In this document: one piece after another, positions 1 through 9,005 of the stretch
Layout of the letters: each line of letters begins with the position of its first letter
How positions within the stretch are numbered: the stretch's first letter is position 1
DNA from: Paenibacillus barcinonensis
GTDB lineage: Bacteria; Bacillota; Bacilli; Paenibacillales; Paenibacillaceae
Assembly: GCF_003217495.1 (NCBI RefSeq)
Contig: NZ_QJSW01000002.1
Span: 108,198 to 172,197, forward strand
Length of the DNA: 64,000 nt
Direction: 5' to 3'
Translations under genes and position numbers: made by a program
Notes under the pieces: model-generated
What the model was told of the DNA's origin: nothing
What the model saw: only the letters and a program-made list of their open reading frames with translations
The model's database searches: none

Positions 1-122
1 TTTTCCATCAGGTCCGACGTCTCCATCAGATCTTCATCAATGGTAATGCTACCCACATAGTTCAAGTTAGCTTCCGTCACCGTCGCACGGTGAATTTTGG
101 ATTTCATCAGAGTTCTAAACAT
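1..122 (-). CDS. panD: Aspartate 1-decarboxylase, N-terminal part (runs off the window)
   Basis: Only the first 40 or so codons are present; the rest lies beyond base 1. The visible peptide starts [17 protein letters not shown] and contains the Tyr-Val-Gly-Ser-Ile-Thr stretch. In this family the Gly-Ser bond self-cleaves to give the pyruvoyl cofactor at the Ser. The enzyme decarboxylates L-aspartate to beta-alanine for pantothenate and CoA synthesis. The ATG at 120-122 lies within the last codons of panC, whose TAG is at 115-117, so the two are translationally coupled in a panB-panC-panD operon. The identification is firm although the gene is truncated by the window edge. Confidence 0.93.
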   Translation of the reverse strand, partial: MFRTLMKSKIHRATVTEANLNYVGSITIDEDLMETSDLME

Positions 123-1017
123 GTGACAGCACCTCCATATGTTCGATACGTATATTATCAATCAATCTTGTTTTCCCGAATTTAACAGCCAGTGCAATTA
201 AGAGATCGTCGAACACATGAAGTTCATCCAGATCCTGCAGGGGCTCCAGACTAGGAAAAGCCTGAATCTCTGCATAATCAATAACGGCTTGCGCGGATTT
301 TCCAATGTACTCACGCAGCAGACGACGAACGTCAGCCGCTGTAACGGCCGTTCCTGCCTCTACAGCCTCCTGCACTGCACGCAGCGCCTGAGACAGCACC
401 AGTGCCTCCTTACGCAGCTCTGCGCTCAAATAAACATTTCGGGAGCTAAGCGCCAGTCCATCGTCTTCACGAACAATCGGGCAAGCTACAATCTCAACAG
501 GCACATTAAGGTCATTCACCATTTGTTCAATGACCGCCACCTGCTGCGCATCCTTCATACCGAAGAACGCCTTTTGCGGCTGCACGATGTTAAAGAGCTT
601 GGATACTACTGTCGTGACACCGTCAAAATGTCCAGGACGGGACGCTCCACATAAACGCTCTGTGATTCGAGATACTGAAACTGTTGTTTGAGTCGGCTGC
701 GGATACATCTCGTCCACGGAGGGAATAAATACGATATCCACTCCTTCATTGCGAGCTGTCTCAACATCCCTCGCCTCATCCCGCGGATAACTATCGAAGT
801 CTTCATTCGGACCAAACTGAATTGGATTAACGAAAATACTCAATACAACGATGCTGCTTTGCTGTCTGGCAGCTTTCATCAGGCTGGCATGACCCTGATG
901 AAGATACCCCATAGTTGGCACCAGTCCAACAACAGTTTCTCCAGAGCCACCCGCATGATTTGCCCGCAGCACCTGAATTTCCTGTCTTAATGCTGTGATT
1001 GTGCGTATAACTTTCAT
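115..1017 (-). CDS. panC: Pantothenate synthetase
   Basis: This cytoplasmic enzyme joins pantoate and beta-alanine with ATP to give pantothenate. The 300-residue length fits the family. An HQGH motif at residues 40-43 (the HIGH-type nucleotide-binding motif) follows the conserved PTMGYLH, and a SSRN motif near residue 193 is the second ATP-site signature. The ATG overlaps the panB TGA by one base (TGATG), and the 3' end overlaps panD by 8 bases. It is therefore the middle gene of a tightly coupled operon. No unusual residues were noticed. Confidence 0.97.
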   Translation of the reverse strand: MKVIRTITALRQEIQVLRANHAGGSGETVVGLVPTMGYLHQGHASLMKAARQQSSIVVLSIFVNPIQFGPNEDFDSYPRDEARDVETARNEGVDIVFIPSVDEMYPQPTQTTVSVSRITERLCGASRPGHFDGVTTVVSKLFNIVQPQKAFFGMKDAQQVAVIEQMVNDLNVPVEIVACPIVREDDGLALSSRNVYLSAELRKEALVLSQALRAVQEAVEAGTAVTAADVRRLLREYIGKSAQAVIDYAEIQAFPSLEPLQDLDELHVFDDLLIALAVKFGKTRLIDNIRIEHMEVLSHV

Positions 1018-1889
1018 CAGCGAATATCCACCTTTTCTTTACGTTGTCCATACAATTCCTCCAGCACACCATCCGCTGCATTAAATACATGCTCTTCTGC
1101 CGGGAATGAACGATCCTTTACTTCTTTGACGTAAGCTGCGATGCTGCTGCGAATCAGGGAACCTACATCGCCATAGGTTTTGACAAAACGTTTCGGCATA
1201 TAAGGCGAAGCATACTGAACCACGTCGTGGAAAACGAGCACCTGCCCGTCGCAACCGCGGCCTGCTCCGATGCCAATGGTCGGGATCGACAGCTCTTTCG
1301 AGATGGCCTCAGCAACCTCTTCCGTCACCAGTTCAAGCACGATGCCAAAAGCACCCGCGGCCTCAAGCGCTTTTGCTTCATCCATCAGACGCTTCGCATC
1401 AGCCGCATCTTTGCCCTGAATCCGGTATCCTCCGATCTGATTCACCGATTGCGGTGTCAGACCTATATGTCCGAGCACGGGAACACCTGCCTGCACCACG
1501 GCTTTGACCGTACTCGCAATTTCCATGCCGCCCTCCATTTTGACCGCTTGCGCGTGCCCCTCCTGCATCAGTCGGCGCACCCCTTTCAACGTTTCATCAA
1601 TACTGCCGTGATACGTCATAAAAGGCATATCTGCCACGATAAATGTATTCTCTGCACCACGTACAACAGATCGTGTATGGTATACCATATCATCAATTGT
1701 CACTGGCAGCGTGGAGTTGTAGCCAAGCACAACGTTACCCAGCGAGTCTCCCACCAGAATGATATCAATGCCGGCTTCCTCGGCAAGTAAGGCTGTTGGA
1801 TAATCGTAAGCCGTAATCATGCTTAGCGGTATACCCTCCTGCTTGTATTTTTTCATTTTCAAAATGTTCAATGCTTGCTTCTTTGCCAT
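1017..1889 (-). CDS. panB: 3-methyl-2-oxobutanoate hydroxymethyltransferase
   Basis: This enzyme transfers a hydroxymethyl group from methylene-tetrahydrofolate to alpha-ketovalerate, the first committed step to pantothenate. The family motifs GDSLGNV, the metal-site region around MVYHTRSVVRGA and the C-terminal GAGRGCDGQVLV are all present. The open frame extends upstream to 1970, but I chose the ATG at 1889 (MAKKQAL), giving 290 residues. That start has an AAGGGGC ribosome-binding site and the usual family length, and the upstream extension would be translated through an intrinsic terminator at 1926-1956. It is the first gene of panBCD. Confidence 0.95.
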   Translation of the reverse strand: MAKKQALNILKMKKYKQEGIPLSMITAYDYPTALLAEEAGIDIILVGDSLGNVVLGYNSTLPVTIDDMVYHTRSVVRGAENTFIVADMPFMTYHGSIDETLKGVRRLMQEGHAQAVKMEGGMEIASTVKAVVQAGVPVLGHIGLTPQSVNQIGGYRIQGKDAADAKRLMDEAKALEAAGAFGIVLELVTEEVAEAISKELSIPTIGIGAGRGCDGQVLVFHDVVQYASPYMPKRFVKTYGDVGSLIRSSIAAYVKEVKDRSFPAEEHVFNAADGVLEELYGQRKEKVDIR

Positions 1890-1925
1890 ATCCTTGTGCC
1901 CCTTTCTCTTTTCATTAAGCGCAAC

Positions 1926-1956
1926 AAAAAAACCTTTTAGTTTTTCCACTAAAAAG
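1926..1956 (-). terminator. Terminator-like hairpin in the panB leader
   Basis: Read on the minus strand, a 9-bp stem (CTTTTTAGT pairing with ACTAAAAGG, one wobble) with a 6-nt loop is followed by seven T residues. It ends about 37 nt upstream of the panB start and far from the birA stop at 2232. It could be a read-through-limiting terminator for birA or a transcription attenuator for panBCD. The sequence cannot decide between these. Confidence 0.7.
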
Positions 1957-2200
1957 TCCCGAAAAGTCAAAAAAGAGTCACTTGCGATCGTCCCTTCTGT
2001 CTCGGTCCTCTTCGGCTCAGAGCAGAATCCAACAATACATTCGTCGATATGATACTTTTATTACATTGCCTTCTGCTTCTATCAACACAGCAAGCAGAAC
2101 AAAGATATACTGCCCTACGGAGTGCAGCTCGGTCTGTAACAACCCGATACCGCCTCACGAACACAGTATATCAGAGTTATGCCTGAAATTCACGTCTAAT

Positions 2201-2219
2201 GTTCACATGACCTGTGAAC
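2201..2219. repeat. Perfect inverted repeat downstream of birA
   Basis: GTTCACA, a 5-nt spacer, then TGTGAAC. It sits 12 bases beyond the birA stop codon. There is no T run, so it is not a standard intrinsic terminator. It may be an operator for the pan promoter or simply an RNA hairpin at the birA 3' end. Confidence 0.5.
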
Positions 2220-2231
2220 GTTCGACAAATA

Positions 2232-3209
2232 TCAGCCTTTCCAGCTTACTTCACCTGAAACGATGAGCTCACGTTGACCGTCCTGCTTCTCGACGATCAA
2301 AGCACCTGAGGGGTCGAGCCCAACAGCCGTGCCTTCAATCATTCCATGTGGATTTGTTATAACTACTTTGCGATCTAATGATACAGACAGCGCCTCCCAC
2401 AGCGACGAGATGACGCTAAATCCCTCTTTTTGATATAAAAAATAGAGATGCTCCAGCTCGGTCAAAATGGCGGCTGCAAGTGCAGTTCGGTCAACAGGCT
2501 GTCCGGTTTCAATCTTGAGCGAAGTAGCAATATGCTGCAAATCTTCCGGGTATTCACCGGCTTCAAAGTTTGCATCCACACCAATGCCTGCCACGCAATA
2601 TCGAACCTCATGGTCCTCCACTGTCGATTCCAGCAAAATGCCACACATCTTACGTCCGTCAATTAACAGATCATTGGGCCATTTAATGCCCGCCTGAGCA
2701 CCAGTACACGCCCGAATAGCTCGGCATACCGCGACACCGGTCATAAGCGTTAACTGCGGTGTATGTTGTAAAGATAGTTTCGGTCGGAACAGTACGCTCA
2801 TCCAGACGCCTTTACCCGGGGGAGAAAACCATTTTCTACCGAATCGACCTTTCCCCCCGGTCTGCTCCTCTGCAAAAACAACTGCACCTTCAGCCACACC
2901 TTCCTCAGCCAGTTTCTGAACATCATTCTGGGTGGATTGCGTGGAGGAAAGCATCACGGCCTTACGACCAAATACGGTTGTCTTCAGTGCCAGTTGCAGT
3001 GCTGCCGCATCAATGCTGTCCGGCCTCGTAACCAAGCGATATCCTTTACGGGACACAGCCTCAAATTCGTACCCCATATCCCGCAATTTATTCACATGTT
3101 TCCATACGGCCGTTCGGCTGATGGACAGATGACGACTGATGTCCTCACCCGATACAAACTGACCGTCAGCATGAAGCAACATATGTAATAAATCCTCATG
3201 CTTGCTCAT
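2232..3209 (-). CDS. birA: Biotin-protein ligase / biotin operon repressor
   Basis: A bifunctional protein of 325 residues. It makes biotinyl-AMP and attaches biotin to carboxylase carrier proteins; with corepressor bound it represses biotin genes. Residues 1-60 form a winged helix-turn-helix (SRHLSISRTAVWKHVNKLR), making this a group II BirA. The ligase core has the biotinyl-AMP loop GKGRFGRKW near residue 118 and KWPNDL further on. The C-terminal domain is complete. The start overlaps the 3' end of cca by 14 bases, so birA is probably co-transcribed with cca and the genes upstream of it. Confidence 0.96.
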   Translation of the reverse strand: MSKHEDLLHMLLHADGQFVSGEDISRHLSISRTAVWKHVNKLRDMGYEFEAVSRKGYRLVTRPDSIDAAALQLALKTTVFGRKAVMLSSTQSTQNDVQKLAEEGVAEGAVVFAEEQTGGKGRFGRKWFSPPGKGVWMSVLFRPKLSLQHTPQLTLMTGVAVCRAIRACTGAQAGIKWPNDLLIDGRKMCGILLESTVEDHEVRYCVAGIGVDANFEAGEYPEDLQHIATSLKIETGQPVDRTALAAAILTELEHLYFLYQKEGFSVISSLWEALSVSLDRKVVITNPHGMIEGTAVGLDPSGALIVEKQDGQRELIVSGEVSWKG

Positions 3210-4497
3210 TCGCAGTCACCCGTTTCACTTCAGCACTTAATGCATCACGCTGATTCTTTATATTTCCGATTGCGGTCTCTTTAAGCAAATGTTTCATTAG
3301 CTGACCCAGCCAAGGCCCACCCTTGCGATCCACCAGCTTTAACACCTGTTCTCCAGTCATTTGTAATTCCTTCAACTTATGCACAGGCATGGATTGAATC
3401 CATGCAGCAGCCTGTGTTTGGATCAGAGTCATGCTACCATATACCTGCTCTGAGACTTCCCGCCACCGTTTAGGGAGAACCTGCTGAAGCTGGAGCCAGT
3501 CATTGGCCGCCTGAGCACCACAAGTGAGCACGGTGACAATCCAGTGTGCCCGAAGTGCGGGCATGTCTTCGCATTGTTTCACAAAATCAGTGACCTGCTG
3601 CTCGACCTGAAGAACCCCCGTTATCCGGGCGCGTTGCTCGTTAGAGAACGTCCACTGCCGCAATAGCTTGTCCGCCTCTATAGGGTCATAACCGCCTGCA
3701 AGCAGCAGACATGACCAGCGCAGCAAGGTGTGCTCTCCTGACAATTGCTCCAGACCCGTCAGCATGCGGTGATTAAATCTCGATGCCTCCACTGGAGCCT
3801 TCACATGCTCCAGCGCCTGACTGCGATATAATAATGCCAGTCCTTTCCGCGGATGCGGGCCTGCCATCATCTTCACCATCTCGGTTCGAACCCGTTCCAT
3901 CGCGATGTGCTGAAGCAATTCCCGCTGGTGCACCAGCCCTTTCCAGGTATTAAACGCTATGCTGAAATCAAATACAGAAGCAAATCGTACGCAGCGCATC
4001 ATACGCAGTGCATCCTCACCAAAGCGCTCAACTGCCTGCCCGACACAGCGTATCAGTCCTTGCGACAGATCGGTTTGCCCGCCAAACGGGTCAACGATAG
4101 CCCCGTTAACATCCATTGCAAGAGCATTCATTGTGAAATCCCGTCGCTGCAGGTCTTCCTTGATATCTTGAACAAATTGTACCGCTGCAGGTCTGCGATT
4201 ATCCTTATATTCCGATTCTGTGCGAAACGTGGTTACTTCGAAAAAATGGCCTCCTGAACGAACCGTCACCGTTCCATGTTGTAGTCCTGTAGGGATACAA
4301 TCCTCGAATATGTTCATCACTTGCTCAGGAGAAGCGGAGGTTGTAATGTCCATATCATCAACAGAACGGCCCATTAGCTCATCCCGAACACAGCCTCCAA
4401 CCCAATACGCCTTGAATCCCTCTTCATTTAATCGTATGAGCACGTTCTCACTTTGTTTAGCCATTTCATCATCTGCTTGAGTCCATCGAACCACCAT
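3196..4497 (-). CDS. cca: CCA tRNA nucleotidyltransferase
   Basis: The enzyme adds or repairs the 3' CCA of tRNAs without a nucleic-acid template. It is a class II (bacterial) enzyme: GGCVRDELMG at residues 34-43 and the metal-binding DMD at 48-50 mark the nucleotidyltransferase head. RRDFTMNALA and an arginine-rich neck follow. The 433-residue length is normal. The ATG at 4497 has an AGGTGA ribosome-binding site at good spacing. The gene order bshA-cca-birA-panB matches B. subtilis. Confidence 0.95.
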   Translation of the reverse strand: MVVRWTQADDEMAKQSENVLIRLNEEGFKAYWVGGCVRDELMGRSVDDMDITTSASPEQVMNIFEDCIPTGLQHGTVTVRSGGHFFEVTTFRTESEYKDNRRPAAVQFVQDIKEDLQRRDFTMNALAMDVNGAIVDPFGGQTDLSQGLIRCVGQAVERFGEDALRMMRCVRFASVFDFSIAFNTWKGLVHQRELLQHIAMERVRTEMVKMMAGPHPRKGLALLYRSQALEHVKAPVEASRFNHRMLTGLEQLSGEHTLLRWSCLLLAGGYDPIEADKLLRQWTFSNEQRARITGVLQVEQQVTDFVKQCEDMPALRAHWIVTVLTCGAQAANDWLQLQQVLPKRWREVSEQVYGSMTLIQTQAAAWIQSMPVHKLKELQMTGEQVLKLVDRKGGPWLGQLMKHLLKETAIGNIKNQRDALSAEVKRVTANEQA

Positions 4498-4535
4498 ATA
4501 TCACCTCTTCTCTTGCCTGCCGTGGTCCCTGAGGC

Positions 4536-5696
4536 TTACCCGCATACGGGATTCAAACTGGGGATTTCTCTTCCAAGCACACGATAGTAGATCTGTTCAT
4601 ACTCCTGACGAATAGAATCATTGCAGAAATCATGATGCGCACGCTGGAGGCATGCCTCCCGCATATCTGCTGCCAGATGCTCATTGGTCAACAGACGAAT
4701 GGCGTTCTCTGCCATGGATTTCGTATCCCCGATTGGCGAGAGGAATCCTGTTTTGCCATGTAACACAAGCTCTGGAATTCCCCCAGCCTGTGATCCGATC
4801 GTTGGCACACCGCAGGCCATAGCTTCCAGCGCCACAAGGCCAAAGCTTTCCTTTTCAGACGGAAGCATCAAAATGTCAGCCATGGATATCACTTGAGCGA
4901 TATCATCCTGTCTGCCAAGGAAATGAACCTTGTCACTCAAGCCTAACTCTTTAATTTTACATTGAATCTTGGGCAAGTCTGGTCCCTCGCCTACAAACAA
5001 CAGCTTAGCCGGAACCTGCTCCTGTACCTGACGAAAGACCTCGACCACATCTTGCGTTCGTTTGACTGGACGGAAGTTGGAGATGTGCATCAATATTTTC
5101 TCATGAGGCGCAGCAAAATCACGACGCAAACTCGCCGCATCTCTTGGATAATACACACGCTTGTCAATAAAATTATAAGTCAGGTCAATCGGGCGCTGAA
5201 TATCCAGCAGTTCAACCGTTTCACGAATCAAATCCTGAGATACGGCGGTTACCGCATCACTCTCATTGATCGCGAGACGGATCAGGTCCTTCAGGGATTC
5301 ATCCTGAGCCAGCACCGTAATATCCGTTCCATGCAGCGTAGTCACCACTTTAAGGTTGTCCCCGACCATCTGTTTCGCAAGAAAAGCACATACAGCATGC
5401 GGCACCGCATAATGGACATGCAGCAGATCGAGCTGCTGCGCCTTCGCCACTTGTGCCATCTTGGTCGCCAAAGACAAGTCATACGGCGGATAACGAAACA
5501 CATAATAATCGTTCACTTCAACTTCATGATAAAAAATGTTCTTCTGAAATTTTCCTAGTCTGAAAGGAATACTATTCGCGATAAAATGAACCTGATGCCC
5601 CTGTTCGGCTAATAACTTGCCGAGTTCCGTTGCGACTACCCCAGATCCTCCGAGGGACGGATAACAGGTAATTCCGATTTTTAACTTTTGATCCAT
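4536..5696 (-). CDS. bshA: Bacillithiol biosynthesis glycosyltransferase
   Basis: A GT-B fold (GT4) glycosyltransferase that transfers GlcNAc from UDP-GlcNAc to L-malate, the first step in making the thiol bacillithiol. The N-terminus KIGITCYPSLGGSGVVATE, the HVHYAVPH segment and the ESFGLVALEAMACGVP nucleotide-sugar motif near residues 280-295 are typical. I chose the ATG at 5696 (386 residues) because the family starts just before KIGITCYP and AAAGGAG precedes it; the frame is open to 5744. bshB1, the next enzyme of the pathway, lies immediately upstream. Confidence 0.94.
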   Translation of the reverse strand: MDQKLKIGITCYPSLGGSGVVATELGKLLAEQGHQVHFIANSIPFRLGKFQKNIFYHEVEVNDYYVFRYPPYDLSLATKMAQVAKAQQLDLLHVHYAVPHAVCAFLAKQMVGDNLKVVTTLHGTDITVLAQDESLKDLIRLAINESDAVTAVSQDLIRETVELLDIQRPIDLTYNFIDKRVYYPRDAASLRRDFAAPHEKILMHISNFRPVKRTQDVVEVFRQVQEQVPAKLLFVGEGPDLPKIQCKIKELGLSDKVHFLGRQDDIAQVISMADILMLPSEKESFGLVALEAMACGVPTIGSQAGGIPELVLHGKTGFLSPIGDTKSMAENAIRLLTNEHLAADMREACLQRAHHDFCNDSIRQEYEQIYYRVLGREIPSLNPVCG

Positions 5697-5838
5697 CCGG
5701 TTGGACGCTCCTTTGATCTCCCGCTTCATGCAGGTTGATATCAAGCAACGGAAAAATAGATGTTATAATCCGTTAATTGTTAATTATTTTAGTGTAAATA
5801 GATACACTTTATATATTCATGGACAGATCCCTTTGGCT

Positions 5839-6528
5839 TCAAACGCCAAACTGTGTCACAACATACGGTGTTTGGACAGCAAACCCTTCCGCCAATGGAA
5901 TCAGGCTGCGCTGTCCAAGCAAGGAATCACGCGCTCTCACCCGTTCGATATAACCCTGATTCAGCGGTGTAGACACGATGCCTTCCCCCTGCTCAAATTG
6001 AGAGCGATAACAGCGAAGCGACGCTTCCTTCTGTTCATAGTGTTCCGTTATGTCCACAATCAAATCCGTAGGACCGATATCGTTGATAAAATAAAAATAT
6101 GTTGCCTCTACTTGCACAGCAGGCATATCCGGCATGTAGTTTCGAAGCTTTGCATTAAATACCGCTTCCTGAACAAGTTTACTGCACATGATGTGATCGG
6201 GATGCCGATCCTCCCAATAAGGAGCAAAAACGAGGCGTGGTGAATGTCTGCGGATCTCCGCAGTAACCGCTTGTACATGCTCGGGTGTAATGTAAAGTCC
6301 GCGATCTGGCAGTCCGAGATTGCTCCGACACGAAAGACCGAGGACGCGGGAGGCTTGCTCCGCTTCCTCGGTTCTGCGCTCGACTGTGCCATTGGAGGAC
6401 ATCTCCGCACGCGTCAGATCACATACGCCTACCTTTAAACCGGCAGCTGTATGTTTCGCAATCGTTCCGGCCATTCCAATCTCGGCGTCATCTGCATGCG
6501 CTCCGAAGATGAGAATATCCAGGCTCAT
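5839..6528 (-). CDS. bshB1: GlcNAc-malate deacetylase
   Basis: A zinc-dependent de-N-acetylase of the LmbE/PIG-L family, 229 residues. It removes acetate from GlcNAc-malate, the second bacillithiol step. The metal-binding signature HADDAEIG is at residues 11-18 and the second His pair is in RHPDHIM. The start overlaps the mgsA stop by 4 bases (ATGA), which indicates coupled translation. About 140 bases, AT-rich and without a visible gene, separate its stop from bshA. Confidence 0.93.
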   Translation of the reverse strand: MSLDILIFGAHADDAEIGMAGTIAKHTAAGLKVGVCDLTRAEMSSNGTVERRTEEAEQASRVLGLSCRSNLGLPDRGLYITPEHVQAVTAEIRRHSPRLVFAPYWEDRHPDHIMCSKLVQEAVFNAKLRNYMPDMPAVQVEATYFYFINDIGPTDLIVDITEHYEQKEASLRCYRSQFEQGEGIVSTPLNQGYIERVRARDSLLGQRSLIPLAEGFAVQTPYVVTQFGV

Positions 6529-6965
6529 TCAGCATCACCTGTTTGAATTCCGGCCTCAGGCTTGTACTTATGTACCAGCTCTCTCCAAGCAAAATCACCG
6601 CGATCTAATGCTTTAACAAGAATCTCGGCGGTTGCGATATTCGTTGCCAGCGGAATCCCCTGTACATCACACAGGCGGAGCAGAGCATTAATGTCCGGCT
6701 CGTGCGGCTGGGCCATCAGCGGATCACGCAGGAAGATGATCAGGTCCATCTCATTTTGTGCAACCAAAGCACCGATCTGCTGGTCGCCTCCCAGTGGTCC
6801 GGATTCAAAACGATGAATCTGCAGGGACGTGCCTTCCATAATACGAAGACCAGTTGTGCCCGTGGAGTATAATTGGTGATCCGTAAACACAGGTTCATAA
6901 GCGGTAACGAAGTTTACCATTTCTTCTTTTTTACGATCATGGGCGATAAATGCGATTTTCAACAT
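6525..6965 (-). CDS. mgsA: Methylglyoxal synthase
   Basis: This enzyme converts dihydroxyacetone phosphate to methylglyoxal and phosphate, a bypass of lower glycolysis under phosphate limitation or sugar stress. The 146 residues include the N-terminal AFIAHDRKK, the phosphate-binding STGTTG at 36-41, [11 protein letters not shown] and the catalytic aspartate region FLRDPL. It lies between dapB and bshB1 as in B. subtilis. Methylglyoxal is detoxified through bacillithiol in this group, which makes the neighbourhood sensible. Confidence 0.96.
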   Translation of the reverse strand: MLKIAFIAHDRKKEEMVNFVTAYEPVFTDHQLYSTGTTGLRIMEGTSLQIHRFESGPLGGDQQIGALVAQNEMDLIIFLRDPLMAQPHEPDINALLRLCDVQGIPLATNIATAEILVKALDRGDFAWRELVHKYKPEAGIQTGDAE

Positions 6966-7007
6966 GACAATCTTAATCTCCTTTACATGACTATCTTTAA
7001 TTTCGTT

Positions 7008-7811
7008 TTAATCGATAAAGTTGTCAAAGCCGTATACGAGTCCTGTATATTCCATTACCTTTTGTACGCCGATCTTGACTCCCGGCATATAACCTGCACG
7101 CTCATATGAATCATGCCGTATTTTCAGCGACTGTCCATAATCACCGAATACAACTTCCTGCTGAGCAAATACACCTGGCAGACGCACGCTGTGAATGCGG
7201 AATCCGTTGTAATATCCACCACGCGCTCCTTCAATCGTCTCTTCCTCGTTCGGATTGCCTTGACGGATCTCTTCACGATTCGCGGCAATCAACTCCGCTG
7301 TTTTGATCGCAGTTCCTGAAGGTGCATCCAGCTTCTGATCTCCATGATACTCAATAATCTCCACGTTAGGCATATGTTTAGCTGCCTGTGCGGCAAAACG
7401 CATCATCAGGATCGCTCCAATCGAGAAGTTAGGCGCAATCAGTCCGCCAATGCCCTTCTCCTGGCATTGCTTGTCCAACTGCTCGATCTGCTCCGGCGTG
7501 AAGCCGGTAACACCCATGACAGGTCTTACGCCATGGCGGATAGCAATCTCTGTATGAGCAAAGGCAAATTGAGGCACTGTAAAATCAACCATGACCTGTG
7601 GTTTGGTTTCGGCAAAAGCCATTTCAATATCATCTGTTACCAGTACACCGCATTCTGGCAATCCTACAAGTGTTCCGGCGTCCGTGCCTGCTCCGGAGCG
7701 GTTGACAGCGGCTGCAAGCTCCAGATCCGGGTCCTGTAGCACCAGCTTCACCACTTCACGGCCCATACGACCAGCCGCTCCGATCACGGCAACTCTAATC
7801 ACTTCACTCAT
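7008..7811 (-). CDS. dapB: 4-hydroxy-tetrahydrodipicolinate reductase
   Basis: Reduces HTPA to tetrahydrodipicolinate with NAD(P)H in the lysine and diaminopimelate pathway. The Rossmann motif GAAGRMGRE is near the N-terminus, NFSIGA is in the middle and the substrate motif DAPSGTA is intact. The ATG at 7811 gives 267 residues, the family length, with GGAG upstream; the frame continues to 7844 but that start has a poorer ribosome-binding site. It heads the dapB-mgsA-bshB1-bshA-cca-birA run. A 41-base gap follows before mgsA. Confidence 0.95.
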   Translation of the reverse strand: MSEVIRVAVIGAAGRMGREVVKLVLQDPDLELAAAVNRSGAGTDAGTLVGLPECGVLVTDDIEMAFAETKPQVMVDFTVPQFAFAHTEIAIRHGVRPVMGVTGFTPEQIEQLDKQCQEKGIGGLIAPNFSIGAILMMRFAAQAAKHMPNVEIIEYHGDQKLDAPSGTAIKTAELIAANREEIRQGNPNEEETIEGARGGYYNGFRIHSVRLPGVFAQQEVVFGDYGQSLKIRHDSYERAGYMPGVKIGVQKVMEYTGLVYGFDNFID

Positions 7812-7901
7812 CTTGGCTGCATCTCCTTCACTATGTTCGTTCATGTATTCGTCTCAACCCAGCTGCTCATCCCAGACTGTAACACAGACTATGATGATCT
7901 C

Positions 7902-8426
7902 TTACTGCATGGATTTCATACGTTGCTTCGTATCCTGTAACATTTGATACAGCTGCCCATTCTGAGGATCAAGCAGTATAGCATCCTGAAGGGCCTGCAT
8001 AGCACTTCCGTACTCATTCAGATCACTGCAAGCCAGCGCCAGCATAACATGCGCTTCCACCGACAGCGGGTCCAGTCTGATCGCTTCTTTGAGAAGTGTA
8101 GCGGCCTCGACATAAGGCTTGGTTGCCTCTTTCCCCGCCTGCTCAAGCAGCATTTTGGCCCTTACTGTCAGTTGCTTCGCCTCAAGTGTCTGCAGATGAA
8201 GCACATACTCTTCTACGCCTTCGGATAACTCCACTGCCTTACGGGCGTATTCAAGCGCAGGCAACAAATGTTTGCTGCGAGCATGTGTAATGGAACAACG
8301 GTAATACAATTCTGCATGCTCTGGATGAGCATGGATGGCTGATTCGAACCAGCGAATGGCTTGCTCAAAATCATTTTGCAATATACAGCGATAAGCCTGC
8401 TGCATATAATCTTCCGGTTTCATCAT
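7902..8426 (-). CDS. Tetratricopeptide repeat protein
   Basis: A 174-residue soluble protein made largely of TPR helices, for example the segments around QNDFEQAIRWFESAI and YGSAMQALQDAI. Such repeats are protein-interaction scaffolds; no catalytic motif is visible. The start ATGATG at 8421-8426 has a strong GGGAGGG ribosome-binding site, so I reject the longer open frame that begins at 8501. It lies between ypjD and dapB. The specific partner is not known. Confidence 0.8.
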   Translation of the reverse strand: MMKPEDYMQQAYRCILQNDFEQAIRWFESAIHAHPEHAELYYRCSITHARSKHLLPALEYARKAVELSEGVEEYVLHLQTLEAKQLTVRAKMLLEQAGKEATKPYVEAATLLKEAIRLDPLSVEAHVMLALACSDLNEYGSAMQALQDAILLDPQNGQLYQMLQDTKQRMKSMQ

Positions 8427-8476
8427 CAAGCTGACCCTCCCCATACGGGTGATGGTACAGCATATGTAATTTACGC

Positions 8477-8806
8477 CTAATCGGTGTTTTTTGGAGTCCA
8501 CCGATTTGCGTCTCGGGTATTAAATTTATGCATGACTTTATCATGCGCTTCAGCCAAGTCAATGCCAAGCGAGTTGGCAAAACATATGGTGATAAATAAA
8601 ATATCGCCGAGCTCAAGTTCAATCGAATTCGCTGCTTCGGAAGCCTTCTTCGGTTTTTCTCCGAACTCGTGATTGACTTCACGCGCAAGCTCACCGACCT
8701 CTTCAGACATACGCGCCAGCATAGCCAGGGGACTGAAGTACCCCTCCTTGAACTGGGAAATATAGAGGTCAACCTCACGCTGCATTTCTGCCATACTTTT
8801 CTCCAT
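8477..8806 (-). CDS. ypjD: MazG-like nucleotide pyrophosphohydrolase
   Basis: A small (109-residue) all-alpha NTP pyrophosphatase of the MazG/YpjD family. The metal-binding pattern is visible as SEEVGELARE followed by ELGDILF. The family hydrolyses (d)NTPs to monophosphates and pyrophosphate and is thought to clean non-canonical nucleotides; the substrate here is unknown. The ATG at 8806 has AAGGAG upstream, whereas the longer frame to 8848 has none. The position next to dapB and ypjC matches B. subtilis. Confidence 0.88.
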   Translation of the reverse strand: MEKSMAEMQREVDLYISQFKEGYFSPLAMLARMSEEVGELAREVNHEFGEKPKKASEAANSIELELGDILFITICFANSLGIDLAEAHDKVMHKFNTRDANRWTPKNTD

Positions 8807-8890
8807 GAGAGCAGGTTCTCCTTCTATTCTGATGTCGTGTTTGTTCATAATAATATCAGTTATTGTGGTTCACTTCCACCATCATCCGGT

Positions 8891-8930
8891 ACAAATTCAT
8901 TTTTAAGGTGCTGCACAAATCCATTTTTAA
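8891..8930. repeat. Two 16-bp direct repeats between ypjD and the YitT-family gene
   Basis: ACAAATTCATTTTTAA (8891-8906) and ACAAATCCATTTTTAA (8915-8930) differ at one base and are 24 bp apart. They lie in the divergent promoter region, just upstream of a TATACT box on the plus strand. They could be an operator pair. Confidence 0.5.
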
Positions 8931-9005
8931 AGATTGAAGAAACAGGTATACTAGGATGGGAATGATTGCTTCCACATTCTAATTTGAAGTACAGAGAGGG
9001 ATCTT

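Larger units (their letters stand above)
1890..2231. other. birA-panB intergenic region
   Basis: These 342 bases hold no convincing gene. Reading toward panB there is a perfect 7-bp inverted repeat (GTTCACA...TGTGAAC, 2201-2219) just after the birA stop. An extended -10 (TGATATACT, near 2167-2175) has only a weak -35. About 200 nt of leader with several short stems follow, then the terminator-like hairpin at 1926-1956. No known riboswitch consensus or T-box motif was recognised in it. Confidence 0.6.
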
